Origin: Elusimicrobiota bacterium
Lineage (GTDB): Bacteria > Elusimicrobiota > Elusimicrobia > UBA1565 > UBA9628
Reading direction: 5' to 3'
Length of the DNA stretch: 64,000 nt
Assembly (NCBI GenBank): GCA_016182905.1
Contig: JACPFR010000005.1
Span: 140,185 to 204,184, forward strand
Positions within the stretch are counted from its first letter, which is position 1; every line of letters starts with the position of its first letter. A program made the translations under genes and the position numbers. Below, one piece after another: positions 25,097-32,543 of the stretch. The notes below the pieces were generated by a model. It saw nothing but the letters and a program-made list of their open reading frames with translations. It had not been told where the DNA came from and ran no database searches.

Positions 25097-25139
25097 ATTC
25101 TAATTCAAGATGACGCCCGCGCGAAGTGAGGAATCGTTA
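25097..25139 (-). promoter_or_regulatory. Promoter of PhoB-like regulator gene (TNAC/ATGG-class spacing)
   Basis: Minus strand TAAC (25139-25136), 9 nt, CTTC (25126-25123) in the ATGG place, 20 nt, TAGAAT (25102-25097). Confidence 0.4.
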
Positions 25140-25155
25140 CTGATATGTATCGTAA
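25137..25155. promoter_or_regulatory. Palindrome in divergent regulator/kinase promoter region
   Basis: TTAC-T-GATA-TG-TATC-GTAA: two 4-bp half-arms paired around a 2-nt centre with one extra T. It overlaps the TNAC element of the leftward promoter, a position suited to an operator. Binding protein unknown. Confidence 0.3.
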
Positions 25156-25205
25156 TTGTGACCTGAGTCCTCCCCGGGGCATGTCAAACGGGCGTCACAT
25201 GTGTA

Positions 25206-25248
25206 TGACAACTTGTCCATGGGCTCCGGCGGGCGTTCCTGATAGCAT
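25206..25248 (+). promoter_or_regulatory. Promoter of PAS histidine kinase (TNAC/ATGG class)
   Basis: TGAC (25206-25209), AACTTGTCC, ATGG (25219-25222), 20 nt, TAGCAT (25243-25248). Estimated transcription start 25255 rules out the in-frame TTG at 25249 as start codon and favours the GTG at 25270 or ATG at 25303. Confidence 0.5.
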
Positions 25249-25269
25249 TTGACGGGCACATATATTAAG

Positions 25270-27486
25270 GTGAGCACTCGCAAGAAGACCAAACGCCGCG
25301 TCATGGCGGCGCGCCCGCCCGTCGCGGAACCGTCCCGCGCGGCGCCTCCGGCGCCGAACGGCGCGGCCCACGTCCCGGCCGACCTCGCCGCCATCCCCGA
25401 CCGCCGCAGCGGGGTGCGGGCCGTCGCCGATCCGACGCTCCAGGAGGAGGTCAAGCGCGTCCTCCTGTCGCGCTACACGCCCGCCGCCTTCCTGATCGAC
25501 GACGCCTTCAACATCCTTCACGTCCAGGGCCGCCTGCCGCCGCCGCTGCTGCGGGAGCCCGGCGCGCCCGCCTCGGACCTCCTCAGGCTGGTCCACGAGG
25601 GGCTGACGATCGCGATCCGGGCCGCTCTCCTGACGGCGAAGTCGGAGGACCGCTCGGTCCGCCGCCTCGTCCGCTGCCCGCTCGACGGGGGGGAGGTCGC
25701 GGTCGGCATCGAGGTCCTCTCGATCCGGGTCGAGACAGACCGCCGGCGGCGGTACCTCGTGCTCTTCAAGCTCGACGGCGCGGCCATGGAGGGCGCGCCG
25801 CCGAACGGCGGCGACGCCCAGCTGACGTTCGCGGAGACGCGAGGCCGGCCGGCCAAGGCCTCCGCGGTCCCGGGGGAGAGGACCTCCCCGGACGAGGACG
25901 AGCTTGCCGCCGTCAAGCGGGAGATCCAGGCGGCCAACGCCGAGCTGATCTCGGTCAACCAGGAGCTGCGCGAGCGCAACCTGCAGGTGAGCGCGACCAT
26001 CGACGACCTGTCGAACCTCCTCGCCAGCGCCGAGATCCCGATCATCATGCTGGACATGAAGATGCGCATCCGCCGCTACACTCCGCCGGCGGAGAAGGCC
26101 TTCGGCGTCGGCTACTCCGACGTGGGCCGCCCGATCTCGGCCCTCAAGCTCAACGTCGACGTGCCGCAGCTCCAGGAGATCCTCCGCTCCGTCCTGTCCG
26201 GGTTCGGGCCGAGCCACCTCGAGGTGTGCGACCAGAAGGACCGCTGGTATTCCCTGTGGTTCCGCCCGTACAAGACCACGGAGAACAGCATCGCCGGAGC
26301 CGTGATGTCGATGATCGACATCACCGAGAGGAAATCCGGCGTCCGCCAGCTGGAGATGGCCCGCGACTACGCCGAGGCCATCGTCGACACGGTCAACGAT
26401 TCCCTCCTCATCCTGAACCGGAACCTGAAGGTCGTGCGCGCGAGCCGCTCCTATTACAGCCTGTTCTCCGCCACGCCCGCCGAGGTCGAGGGACGATCCG
26501 TCTACGAGCTGGGCCGGGGCCAGTGGAACCTGCCGGCGCTGCGCAAGAACCTCTCCGCGCTGGCCTCCGCCCGGACGCCCTTCTCGAACCTCGAGTTGGA
26601 ATGCGTGGTCCCGAAGCTGCGTACGCGCATGCTCGCGATCAGCGGCCGCGTCGTCCCGTACGAGAGCGACAGCGGCATCAACATCGTGCTCGTCATCGAG
26701 GACGTGAGCCTGCGCAAGGAGGCCGCGGAGGCGGCGGCCCTGCGCAAGAGCGAGGCCCGCCAGCGGGACTTCGTCGCCAACGTGTCCCACGAGCTCCTCA
26801 CGCCCATCACGGCGATCAAGGGCTACGCGGAATCCCTCGTCTCCGGCGCGCTCGACATCCCGCATCAGCGCGTCAAGTTCACGCAGATCATCGAGAAGCA
26901 CGCCGACCGCCTGTCTCAGCTCGTCGAGGACCTGCTCCAGCTCTCCTCGCACGACGCGGGACGGGTGCGCACCGCGGCGGACACCGTGAACCTGCGCGCG
27001 AGCGTCGACCGGATGGTGCGCAGCCTGACCCCCGTGCGCCGCAAGCGCTCCGTGTCCATCATCGTGCGCGTGTCGAAGAACCTCCGCGTCGTCATGAACC
27101 GCGCCGAGCTGTCCCAGGTGATACAGAACCTGTGCGAGAACGCGATCAAGTACAACCGCAAGAACGGCCGCGTCTTCATCCAGGCCCGGGTGGTCGGCCG
27201 GAGGGCGGTCGTCTCGGTGCGCGACACCGGCATCGGCATACCGCGGGAGGACCTGCCGCGGATCTTCGACCGCTTCCACCGCGCGGAGAACGCGCGGCGC
27301 AACACCGAGAGGGGCACCGGCCTCGGGCTCTCCATCGTCCGGTCCATCCTCACCAACCGCGGCTGCCGGGTGTGGGCGGAGAGCGACCTGGGACGCGGCT
27401 CGATCATCTTCTTCACTTTGCCCCTCGCCGAGAAGCCGCGCCGCCGCGCCGCGCGGGGCCGTCACCGCAAGGCCGCAAATAAGTGA
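25270..27486 (+). CDS. Soluble PAS-PAS histidine kinase, relative of the tail of CheB-CheR-PAS fusions
   Basis: 738 residues from the GTG at 25270 (start uncertain; no good Shine-Dalgarno). Residues about 50-195 (LLSRYTPAAFLIDDAFNILH, then LRLVHEGLTIAIRAALLTAK and a VLFKLDG strand) and about 215-365 (coiled coil ANAELISVNQELRERNLQVS, then LTNLLAS-like SNLLASAEIPIIMLDMKMRI, RRYTPPAEKAFG, WYSLWFRPYKTTENSIAGAV) match the PAS region that follows CheR in CheB-CheR hybrid proteins, but the esterase and methyltransferase parts are absent. A second PAS (AIVDTVNDSLLILNRNLKVV) leads to HisKA (VANVSHELLTPITAIKGYAE) and HATPase (NLCENAIKYN, VRDTGIGIP, GTGLGLSIV). No membrane helices. Probable partners are the nearby PhoB-like regulators. 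Confidence 0.88.
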   Translation: MSTRKKTKRRVMAARPPVAEPSRAAPPAPNGAAHVPADLAAIPDRRSGVRAVADPTLQEEVKRVLLSRYTPAAFLIDDAFNILHVQGRLPPPLLREPGAPASDLLRLVHEGLTIAIRAALLTAKSEDRSVRRLVRCPLDGGEVAVGIEVLSIRVETDRRRRYLVLFKLDGAAMEGAPPNGGDAQLTFAETRGRPAKASAVPGERTSPDEDELAAVKREIQAANAELISVNQELRERNLQVSATIDDLSNLLASAEIPIIMLDMKMRIRRYTPPAEKAFGVGYSDVGRPISALKLNVDVPQLQEILRSVLSGFGPSHLEVCDQKDRWYSLWFRPYKTTENSIAGAVMSMIDITERKSGVRQLEMARDYAEAIVDTVNDSLLILNRNLKVVRASRSYYSLFSATPAEVEGRSVYELGRGQWNLPALRKNLSALASARTPFSNLELECVVPKLRTRMLAISGRVVPYESDSGINIVLVIEDVSLRKEAAEAAALRKSEARQRDFVANVSHELLTPITAIKGYAESLVSGALDIPHQRVKFTQIIEKHADRLSQLVEDLLQLSSHDAGRVRTAADTVNLRASVDRMVRSLTPVRRKRSVSIIVRVSKNLRVVMNRAELSQVIQNLCENAIKYNRKNGRVFIQARVVGRRAVVSVRDTGIGIPREDLPRIFDRFHRAENARRNTERGTGLGLSIVRSILTNRGCRVWAESDLGRGSIIFFTLPLAEKPRRRAARGRHRKAANK

Positions 27487-27527
27487 CCGCCCGGCAGTAG
27501 GCTTGCCCCGCCCGCGCGCCCTATAAT
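27484..27527 (+). promoter_or_regulatory. Promoter of the lipoprotein gene (TNAC/ATGG class)
   Basis: TGAC (27484-27487, overlapping the kinase stop codon), 9 nt, GTAG (27497-27500), 21 nt, TATAAT (27522-27527); leader of about 16 nt with a G-rich ribosome-binding site. Confidence 0.5.
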
Positions 27528-27549
27528 CATCCTCGACGGAGGGGGGCGC

Positions 27550-27957
27550 ATGAACACCAAGATCCTGCTGATGCCGGCGGTCGCCGCGGCGCTGTGGTCC
27601 TGCGCCTCCTTGGGCGGAGGCCGTTCCCTGAGCCGCGGCCCCGAGCTGGCGGCGGCCGAGGGCGAGGTCAGCTTCACCCGGGTGCCGGGCAGCGGCACGG
27701 CCGTCGACCTCCGCGTCAAGCACCTGCGCGAGCCGGAGCGGCTGGAGCCGCCGGCCTACGCCTACGTCGCGTGGGCGCAGGCCCGGGGCGACGAGCCTCC
27801 GGTGAACCTCGGCCTCCTGAACGTGGCCCCGGACCTCAGCGGCGAGCTTCGCGTGCTCACGGCGACGGCCTGCGCCGGGCTGTTCGTCACCGCCGAGGCG
27901 TCCGGCGACGCGGAACGGCCGACCGGGCGGCGCCTGCTCTGGGCCGCGTGCGATTGA
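27550..27957 (+). CDS. Putative lipoprotein with RskA-like C-terminal fold
   Basis: 135 residues, ATG after GGAGGGGGG. Signal peptide with lipobox LWSC (lipid on about Cys18). The mature part has a beta-sandwich pattern resembling the extracytoplasmic domain of anti-sigma-K proteins: AYAYVAWAQARGDEPPVNLG, LLNVAPDLSGELRVLTA, LFVTAEASGDAERPTGRRL. No anti-sigma helix is attached, so an anti-sigma role is not implied. Followed after 13 nt by a receiver-domain gene. Confidence 0.6.
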   Translation: MNTKILLMPAVAAALWSCASLGGGRSLSRGPELAAAEGEVSFTRVPGSGTAVDLRVKHLREPERLEPPAYAYVAWAQARGDEPPVNLGLLNVAPDLSGELRVLTATACAGLFVTAEASGDAERPTGRRLLWAACD

Positions 27958-27970
27958 CCGGGTCGAGAGG

Positions 27971-28381
27971 ATGACGCAGAAGATACTGATCGTCGACGAC
28001 GACGCGGACACCCGGCGCATCCTGCGCTACGTGCTCTCCCCGGTGGCCGCGGTGCTCGAGGCGGACGGCGGCGCGGAGGCGCTGCGGCTGATCGGCGCCG
28101 AGCGGCCGGCCCTGGTGCTCCTCGACCTGGTGATGCCGGGGGTCGGGGGCCTCGAGGTCCTGGAGGGGGGGCTGAAGCTGGTCCCGAGCATGGTCGTCGT
28201 GATGCTGACCGGCCAATCCGACATCGCGGTCGCGAAGTCCGCCCTGGACAAGGGCGCGCGGGCCTTCATCACCAAGCCCATCGACCCGCAGCGGCTGCGC
28301 GAGGTGGTCGAGGACATCCTGGGAACGGGCGCGCCGTCGGGCGGCAGCGACCGCACGAAGCCCTGGCGCGTGGTGGGCTGA
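27971..28381 (+). CDS. Single-domain response regulator
   Basis: 136 residues. Receiver domain with KILIVDDDADTRRILRYVLS, acceptor Asp in LVLLDLVMPGVGGLEVLE, Thr in VVVMLTGQSDIAVAKSALD, and Lys in FITKPIDPQRLREVV (the tail pattern of NtrC/RpfG-type receivers). No output domain; about 15 disordered residues at the end. It could act as an adaptor with the kinases at 23.5 and 25.3 kb. Confidence 0.88.
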   Translation: MTQKILIVDDDADTRRILRYVLSPVAAVLEADGGAEALRLIGAERPALVLLDLVMPGVGGLEVLEGGLKLVPSMVVVMLTGQSDIAVAKSALDKGARAFITKPIDPQRLREVVEDILGTGAPSGGSDRTKPWRVVG

Positions 28382-28386
28382 CGGCG

Positions 28387-28563
28387 TCAGCGGAGCGCGT
28401 GGCGGCGGCGCCGCGGGCCCGCGGGCCTCACGCGGCTGCCCTGCCTGATGATGCAGCGGTCGAAGTCGATCTTGAAGAACCGGACGACCACGGACCCCGT
28501 GTCGGGGCGCTCGAGCGTCTCGACCGCGGCGGGCGCGGGGGCTTCGGTCTTCGGGGCGCTCAT
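28387..28563 (-). CDS. Small conserved-looking protein downstream of manC
   Basis: 58 residues, not obvious because it is short. ATG at 28561-28563 lies 7 nt after the guanylyltransferase stop, preceded by AGG at 6 nt. Nearly every third codon position is G or C. The sequence has an acidic/proline N terminus (MSAPKTEAPAPAAVETLERP), a central amphipathic block (GSVVVRFFKIDFDRCIIRQG) and an arginine-rich end (PRRRRHALR). No family recognised. Confidence 0.5.
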   Translation of the reverse strand: MSAPKTEAPAPAAVETLERPDTGSVVVRFFKIDFDRCIIRQGSRVRPAGPRRRRHALR

Positions 28564-28570
28564 GACGGAC

Positions 28571-29518
28571 CTAGGCCGCCGCCCCGGCGAACGCCGGGAC
28601 CGGAGCGGCGGGGAGCCCGCGGCCGAGCCTCCCCATCAGCTCCCGGATGCGGGCCGGCCGCCCGAGGTCGCTCCATTCGACGCCCGACATGGGGACGACC
28701 ATGACCCGCTCCGGCACGCGCTCGACGATCTGGCTCGAGAAGTTGAAGCGGCCCAGGCGCCGGTAGGCCTCGTCGAGAGCCGCGGCTTCCCTCGCGGTTC
28801 CCAGAGCCGGGAGAAGCTCGTCGAAGTGCGTCATCATCTCCGGAAGGCAGGTCCGCCCCAGCTCCCACAAGGTCTCGATCTTGACGGCCATGACCATCGT
28901 GTTCCACAGGCAGCCCTGCTCGTACATCTCCGCCGCCTCGCGCGCGCCGGGCTTCTCCCGGAAGCGCGCCACCTGCATGGCGCCCGCGGGCCTCGGCCAG
29001 GAGCGGTCCGGCTCGATCCAGCCGTAGTCCTGCTCCGGCCCGTCCGGGATCGCGCCCAGGAGCACGATCTTGTCCGGGCGGCGCTCGGCCAGGGCGGCGG
29101 CCCGCTCGACGCACGCGCCGAAGGCCGGGCCGGAGGAGATGAAGTGGTCCGAGGGGAAGATCAGCGCCGTCGCCGACGGGTCGGCGCGCAGGATGTGGGC
29201 CGCCGGAAGGAATATCCCCGGCGCGGTCTCGCGGCCGGACGGCTGGGCGATGAGGAGGCCGGCGCGCGCGGCGCAGCCGTTCATGAACTTCGCGTGCTCT
29301 CGGCCGATGATCGTGACGAGGCGCTCCCGCGGGACCAGCGGCGCGACGCGGTCCAGGGTCTCCTCGAGCAAGGTCTTGTCGCTCGTCAGGGTGCAGAACT
29401 GCTTGGGCCTCTCGTGCCCCAGCCATTGCCGGATCAGCGGCTTGAGACGCTCGCCCTCCCCGCCCGCCAAGACGATCCCCCAACGCCCCGGCGTCCCGCC
29501 CTCGCTCTCATGCCTCAT
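28571..29518 (-). CDS. manC: Mannose-1-phosphate guanylyltransferase
   Basis: 315 residues from the ATG at 29518 (GAGG upstream). A GTG at 29545 is also in frame and only 3 nt from the predicted transcription start, but the codons between are untypical of this genome. Nucleotidyltransferase signatures: GIVLAGGEGERLKPL, RPKQFCTL (the P-K-Q-F of ManC), QPSGRETAPGI, IFPSDHF, REKPGAREAAEMYEQGCLWN and the Mg-binding G-V-x-W-S-D-L (GVEWSDLG). It makes GDP-mannose from Man-1-P and GTP. No isomerase domain (ManA) is attached. Likely feeds the glycans of this region; the small gene at 28387 follows it. Confidence 0.85.
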   Translation of the reverse strand: MRHESEGGTPGRWGIVLAGGEGERLKPLIRQWLGHERPKQFCTLTSDKTLLEETLDRVAPLVPRERLVTIIGREHAKFMNGCAARAGLLIAQPSGRETAPGIFLPAAHILRADPSATALIFPSDHFISSGPAFGACVERAAALAERRPDKIVLLGAIPDGPEQDYGWIEPDRSWPRPAGAMQVARFREKPGAREAAEMYEQGCLWNTMVMAVKIETLWELGRTCLPEMMTHFDELLPALGTAREAAALDEAYRRLGRFNFSSQIVERVPERVMVVPMSGVEWSDLGRPARIRELMGRLGRGLPAAPVPAFAGAAA

Positions 29519-29554
29519 CTCGTGCCTCGTCCCTTTTAAAATCACGCGTGGACC

Positions 29555-29598
29555 AATATACGACGCGGGCGGAACCGATTCCTATTGAGGGCGCGTGA
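29555..29598 (-). promoter_or_regulatory. Promoter of manC (TNAC/ATGG class)
   Basis: Minus strand TCAC (29598-29595), 9 nt, ATAG (29585-29582), 21 nt, TATATT (29560-29555). Confidence 0.45.
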
Positions 29599-29655
29599 CA
29601 GTATTGGTTCCTGATTGTGACGCCTCCGGCGCGTCATATCCTCGTTCCAACATCT

Positions 29656-29698
29656 CGACAAATCGTCCATCGCGCGGACGCGGGAATTCTTCTACGTT
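29656..29698 (+). promoter_or_regulatory. Promoter of the stress-protein/CFA-synthase operon (TNAC/ATGG-class spacing)
   Basis: CGAC (29656-29659), 9 nt with GTCC, ATCG (29669-29672), 20 nt, TACGTT (29693-29698). Estimated start 29705, two bases before the ATG at 29707. Confidence 0.4.
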
Positions 29699-29706
29699 GA
29701 TGACGG

Positions 29707-30054
29707 ATGACGACGGGATCGAGGACGGAGGCCAGGACGACCGGGCCGGTCGCGGCGATCTGCCGCGACTGCCGGGAGGCGGCCGGCGCGGCGGCGGAGC
29801 TGCGCCGCGCCGGCGTCGACCTGCGCCGCATCGCGATCGTCGCCAACGAGCTCCCGACGGCCGAGGCCGCGGCCGCGATCGCGGACTGGCGCGCCCTCGC
29901 CCCCGTCTGGGTGACGGTCGGCTGCTTGAACGCGATCGGCGCCGGGCTCGAGAGCCTCGGCCTCTCCAAGGCGCTCATCGTCCGGTGCCGGCGCGCCCTG
30001 AGCGACGGCGGGATCATCGTCCTCGTCCTGGGCGCGGCGGAGGAGCGGACATGA
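29707..30054 (+). CDS. Small soluble protein of unknown function
   Basis: 115 residues. Two alpha/beta units: AICRDCREAAGAAAELRRAG with VDLRRIAIVANE, then LAPVWVTVGCLNAIGAGLES, SLGLSKALIVRCRRALSDGG and IIVLVLGAAEE. The pattern (helix, short strand, glycine-rich middle, final hydrophobic strand) recalls YflT/general-stress-protein-17M-like proteins, but similarity is weak. ATGA overlap with the CFA-synthase-like gene shows it is co-translated with it. No Shine-Dalgarno; near-leaderless start predicted. Confidence 0.6.
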   Translation: MTTGSRTEARTTGPVAAICRDCREAAGAAAELRRAGVDLRRIAIVANELPTAEAAAAIADWRALAPVWVTVGCLNAIGAGLESLGLSKALIVRCRRALSDGGIIVLVLGAAEERT

Positions 30055-31211
30055 ACGGCGAGCGCGACGCCGCGGAGCTGGGCGCCCTCCTGGCCCGGGC
30101 GGGCGTCACCGTCGGCGGGAGCCGCCCCTGGGACATCCGGGTCCTCGCGCCCGGATTCTTCGCGCGCGTGCGCGCCGGCGGGAGCCTGGCGGCGGGCGAG
30201 GCTTACGCCGACGGCTGGTGGGAGTCGGACCGACTCGACGAGTTCTTCCACCGGGTCTTCAAGGCCGGCCTCGACGAAAGGCTCTCGCCCGCTCCCTGGT
30301 CCGGAGCGCGCAGGCTTCTGGGGCGTCTCCTCGGCCTCGGCTCGCGGGGCGCCGCCGGCCCGGACGGCTCCGCGGACGGGGCGGTCGGCGGCGACGTCTA
30401 CCGCGCGATGCTGGGGCAAAGGATGTCCTTCACCAGCGGCTACTGGAAGGACGCGCGCGGCCTCGACGAGGCGGTGGACGGGGCCATGGAGCTCGCCTGC
30501 CGCAAGCTCGAGCTGAAGCCGGGCATGAGCGTCCTCGACCTCGGCTGCGGCTGGGGCGCCTTCGCGCGCCACGCGGCGCGGACGCGGGGCGTCAGCGTCG
30601 TCGGGGTCGACATCGCCTGCGAGCGGGTGGACGCCGGGCGGGAGCTCTGCAAGGGCCTGCCCGTCGCGCTCCGGGTCCAGGATTACGGCGAGGTCCGCGG
30701 CCGGTTCGACCGGGTGGTCTCCTTCGGTCTTCTGGAGCAGCTCGGCCCGGAGGGCTGCGGATCCGTCATGGCGGCCGCCTCCCGCTGCCTGAAGGCCGAC
30801 GGCGTCGCCCTGATCCAGACCGCGGCGCGCAACGCGCCCGCCGCGCGCCGCGACCCGTGGCTCGAGCGGTGGAGCGTCGCCGGCGGCGCGGCGCCTTCCC
30901 TGTCGAGCCTGGTCCAGGCGATGGAAGGCCGCTTCGTCGTGGAGGACGCGCACAACCTCGGGCCGCATTACGACGCGACCTTGATGGCGTGGCACGACAA
31001 CCTCTCGCGCCGGTGGCCCGGGGCCAGGGATGCGCGCGGGGAAAGGCTGTACCGGGCGCTGAAGTTCTCCTTGCTCTCGGCCGCGGGCGCCTTCCGGGCG
31101 CGCCGCGCCCAGCTGTTCCAGCTCGTGATGAGCCGGCCCGGGCGCGCCCAGCCGCGCTGCCGCCCGGAGCTCGCCGGGGAGAGCCGGATGACCGGCGGCG
31201 TCCGGCCGTGA
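30051..31211 (+). CDS. Cyclopropane-fatty-acid-synthase-like methyltransferase
   Basis: 386 residues. N-terminal helical domain (ADGWWESDRLDEFFHRVFKA) typical of CFA synthases, SAM-binding motif VLDLGCGWGAFARHAA at about 164, then FDRVVSFGLLEQLGPEG where the family has S-V-G-x-x-E-H-V-G, and GPHYDATLMAWHDNL which matches the conserved H-Y-x-x-T-L-x-x-W. The bicarbonate-site cysteine (Y-S-C-x-Y-F/W in E. coli Cfa) is Ser here (MSFTSGYW, about 125-132). CFA synthases cyclopropanate unsaturated phospholipid chains under stress; the substitutions could change reaction or rate. Operon with the small protein before it and an HGSNAT-like membrane protein after it (GTGA overlap). Confidence 0.82.
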   Translation: MNGERDAAELGALLARAGVTVGGSRPWDIRVLAPGFFARVRAGGSLAAGEAYADGWWESDRLDEFFHRVFKAGLDERLSPAPWSGARRLLGRLLGLGSRGAAGPDGSADGAVGGDVYRAMLGQRMSFTSGYWKDARGLDEAVDGAMELACRKLELKPGMSVLDLGCGWGAFARHAARTRGVSVVGVDIACERVDAGRELCKGLPVALRVQDYGEVRGRFDRVVSFGLLEQLGPEGCGSVMAAASRCLKADGVALIQTAARNAPAARRDPWLERWSVAGGAAPSLSSLVQAMEGRFVVEDAHNLGPHYDATLMAWHDNLSRRWPGARDARGERLYRALKFSLLSAAGAFRARRAQLFQLVMSRPGRAQPRCRPELAGESRMTGGVRP

Positions 31212-32290
31212 GCCCGCCGGCCCGGCTGCGGTCGCTCGACGTCTTCCGCGGCTTGACCGTCGCGGCGATGATCGCCGTCAATTCTCCCGGCGGCGACGAG
31301 GTCTTCGCCCCGCTGCGGCACGCCGACTGGCACGGCTGCACGCCCGCCGACCTCATCTTCCCCGCGTTCCTCGTCATCATGGGCGTCTCCGCCGTGTTCG
31401 GCGACGCCGCCCGGCGCGAGCGGGGGGAGACGCCCGCGGAGACCGCGCGCCGCGTCCTGCGGCGCGCCGCCGTCCTGCTGGCGCTGGGCCTGCTCGTCAA
31501 CTTCTTCCTTTATCACGGCCGGGACGGCCTGAGGCTGCCCGGCGTGCTTCAGCGCATCGCGCTGTGCGGGCTCGCCGTCGAGGCCTTCCTCCGTCTCGAC
31601 CGTCCCGCCGCCGAGCCCGCCGCGGCCGCGGCCCTGCTGATCGGCTATCAGCTGCTGCTGGGCGAGGACCTGACGCCGGAGGGGAACCTCGCGTACCGGC
31701 TGGACGTCCGGCTCTTCGGCGGCCGCCTGCTCGACGACCCGTGGGGGGACCCCGAGGGCCTGACGAGCACCTTGGGCGCCCTGGCCACGTCGCTCCTCGG
31801 CCTCATGGCGGGGCGCCGCCTCGTGCGCGAGGGCCCGGCCGCCGCCGGAGCCCTCGGCGCGGCGGGCCTGGCGCTGGCCGCGCTCGGCGCCGCCTGGAGC
31901 GCGCGGCTGCCGCTCAACAAGCACCTCTGGACCAGCTCCTACGCCCTGTTCGCCGGCGGCCTGTCGCTGGCCGGGCTCGCCTTCTGCCTGCGCCTCGTCG
32001 AGGCTCGCCCCGCCCGCTGGGCCCGTCCGTTCGAGGCGCTCGGCCGGCGCGCGCTCGCCGCCTACGTCCTCGCGGGGCTGGCCTACGGGATACAGGAGTT
32101 CGTTCGGACGCCGCTCCCGGACGGCTCGCCGGGAAACCTGAAGCTCCTCGTCACCGTCTCCCTGTTCGGCTCATGGCTGCGCCCGAAGGCCGCCTCCCTC
32201 GCCTACGCCTTGGTCTTCACGGGCGCGGCGGCGGCGGCGGCGGCCGTCGCGGCGCGGCGCGAGCCGCGGGCCGCGGTGAGCCGCCTCTGA
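31208..32290 (+). CDS. HGSNAT/NagX-like membrane acyltransferase
   Basis: 360 residues from a GTG overlapping the upstream stop. RLRSLDVFRGLTVAAMIAVN at the N terminus and HADWHGCTPADLIFPAFLVI soon after are the signature of the heparan-alpha-glucosaminide N-acetyltransferase/DUF5009 family (COG4299), including the luminal His. About ten membrane helices follow (for example ATSLLGLMAGRRL, LAAYVLAGLAYGIQEFV). Human HGSNAT moves acetyl from cytosolic acetyl-CoA to glucosamine across a membrane; bacterial members are thought to acylate cell-wall or surface amino sugars. The likely substrate could be a deacetylated hexosamine polymer such as the one predicted at 15-22 kb, but that is inference. 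Confidence 0.82.
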   Translation: MSPPARLRSLDVFRGLTVAAMIAVNSPGGDEVFAPLRHADWHGCTPADLIFPAFLVIMGVSAVFGDAARRERGETPAETARRVLRRAAVLLALGLLVNFFLYHGRDGLRLPGVLQRIALCGLAVEAFLRLDRPAAEPAAAAALLIGYQLLLGEDLTPEGNLAYRLDVRLFGGRLLDDPWGDPEGLTSTLGALATSLLGLMAGRRLVREGPAAAGALGAAGLALAALGAAWSARLPLNKHLWTSSYALFAGGLSLAGLAFCLRLVEARPARWARPFEALGRRALAAYVLAGLAYGIQEFVRTPLPDGSPGNLKLLVTVSLFGSWLRPKAASLAYALVFTGAAAAAAAVAARREPRAAVSRL

Positions 32291-32471
32291 CCTTCGCGCG
32301 AAAGGGCAGGACGGAGGCTGCGATCCGTCCTGCCTTCCGCACGGAGCGTCGCGCGGCGCCGATGCGGTCGGGGCCCTCGACGCTCCGGCCCTGTTCGGGC
32401 CCGCTCTCGCCGTGGGGCCCGTGCGGAGCCGCACGGCATAAACGCAGCCTCCTCGCGGCTCCATCCTCCAC

Positions 32472-32515
32472 GTCGCAACCAACCGGCCAAGACGCGCTGG
32501 CCGGTTGGTTGCGAC
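32472..32515. repeat. Perfect 18-bp inverted repeat containing face-to-face sigma-54-like elements
   Basis: GTCGCAACCAACCGGCCA, 8-nt loop, TGGCCGGTTGGTTGCGAC. The right arm contains the GG-N10-GC element directed at the HPF gene; symmetry gives the same element pointing left. No U-tract follows, so it is not a standard terminator for the upstream operon. Confidence 0.7.
32498..32512 (+). promoter_or_regulatory. Sigma-54-type promoter of the HPF-cold-shock gene
   Basis: TGGCCGGTTGGTTGC: GG and GC separated by exactly 10 nt. Predicted start 32524, then AAGGAGG and ATG at 32544. Confidence 0.5.
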
Positions 32516-32543
32516 CTCCGAGGGCGGGCGTCAAGGAGGCACC

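Noticed and set aside
25182-25199. PHO-box-like repeats TGTCAAA and CGTCACA 11 nt apart between the regulator and kinase genes
   Set aside because: Only two imperfect repeats, no phosphate genes nearby and no other copy noticed; too weak to call a PhoB site.
25249-25251. TTG as start codon of the PAS histidine kinase
   Set aside because: It lies upstream of the predicted transcription start (about 25255) and has no ribosome-binding site.
32472-32515. Terminator for the operon ending at 32290
   Set aside because: Although the stem is perfect, it lies 180 bases after the stop and no U-tract follows; the promoter interpretation explains both arms.
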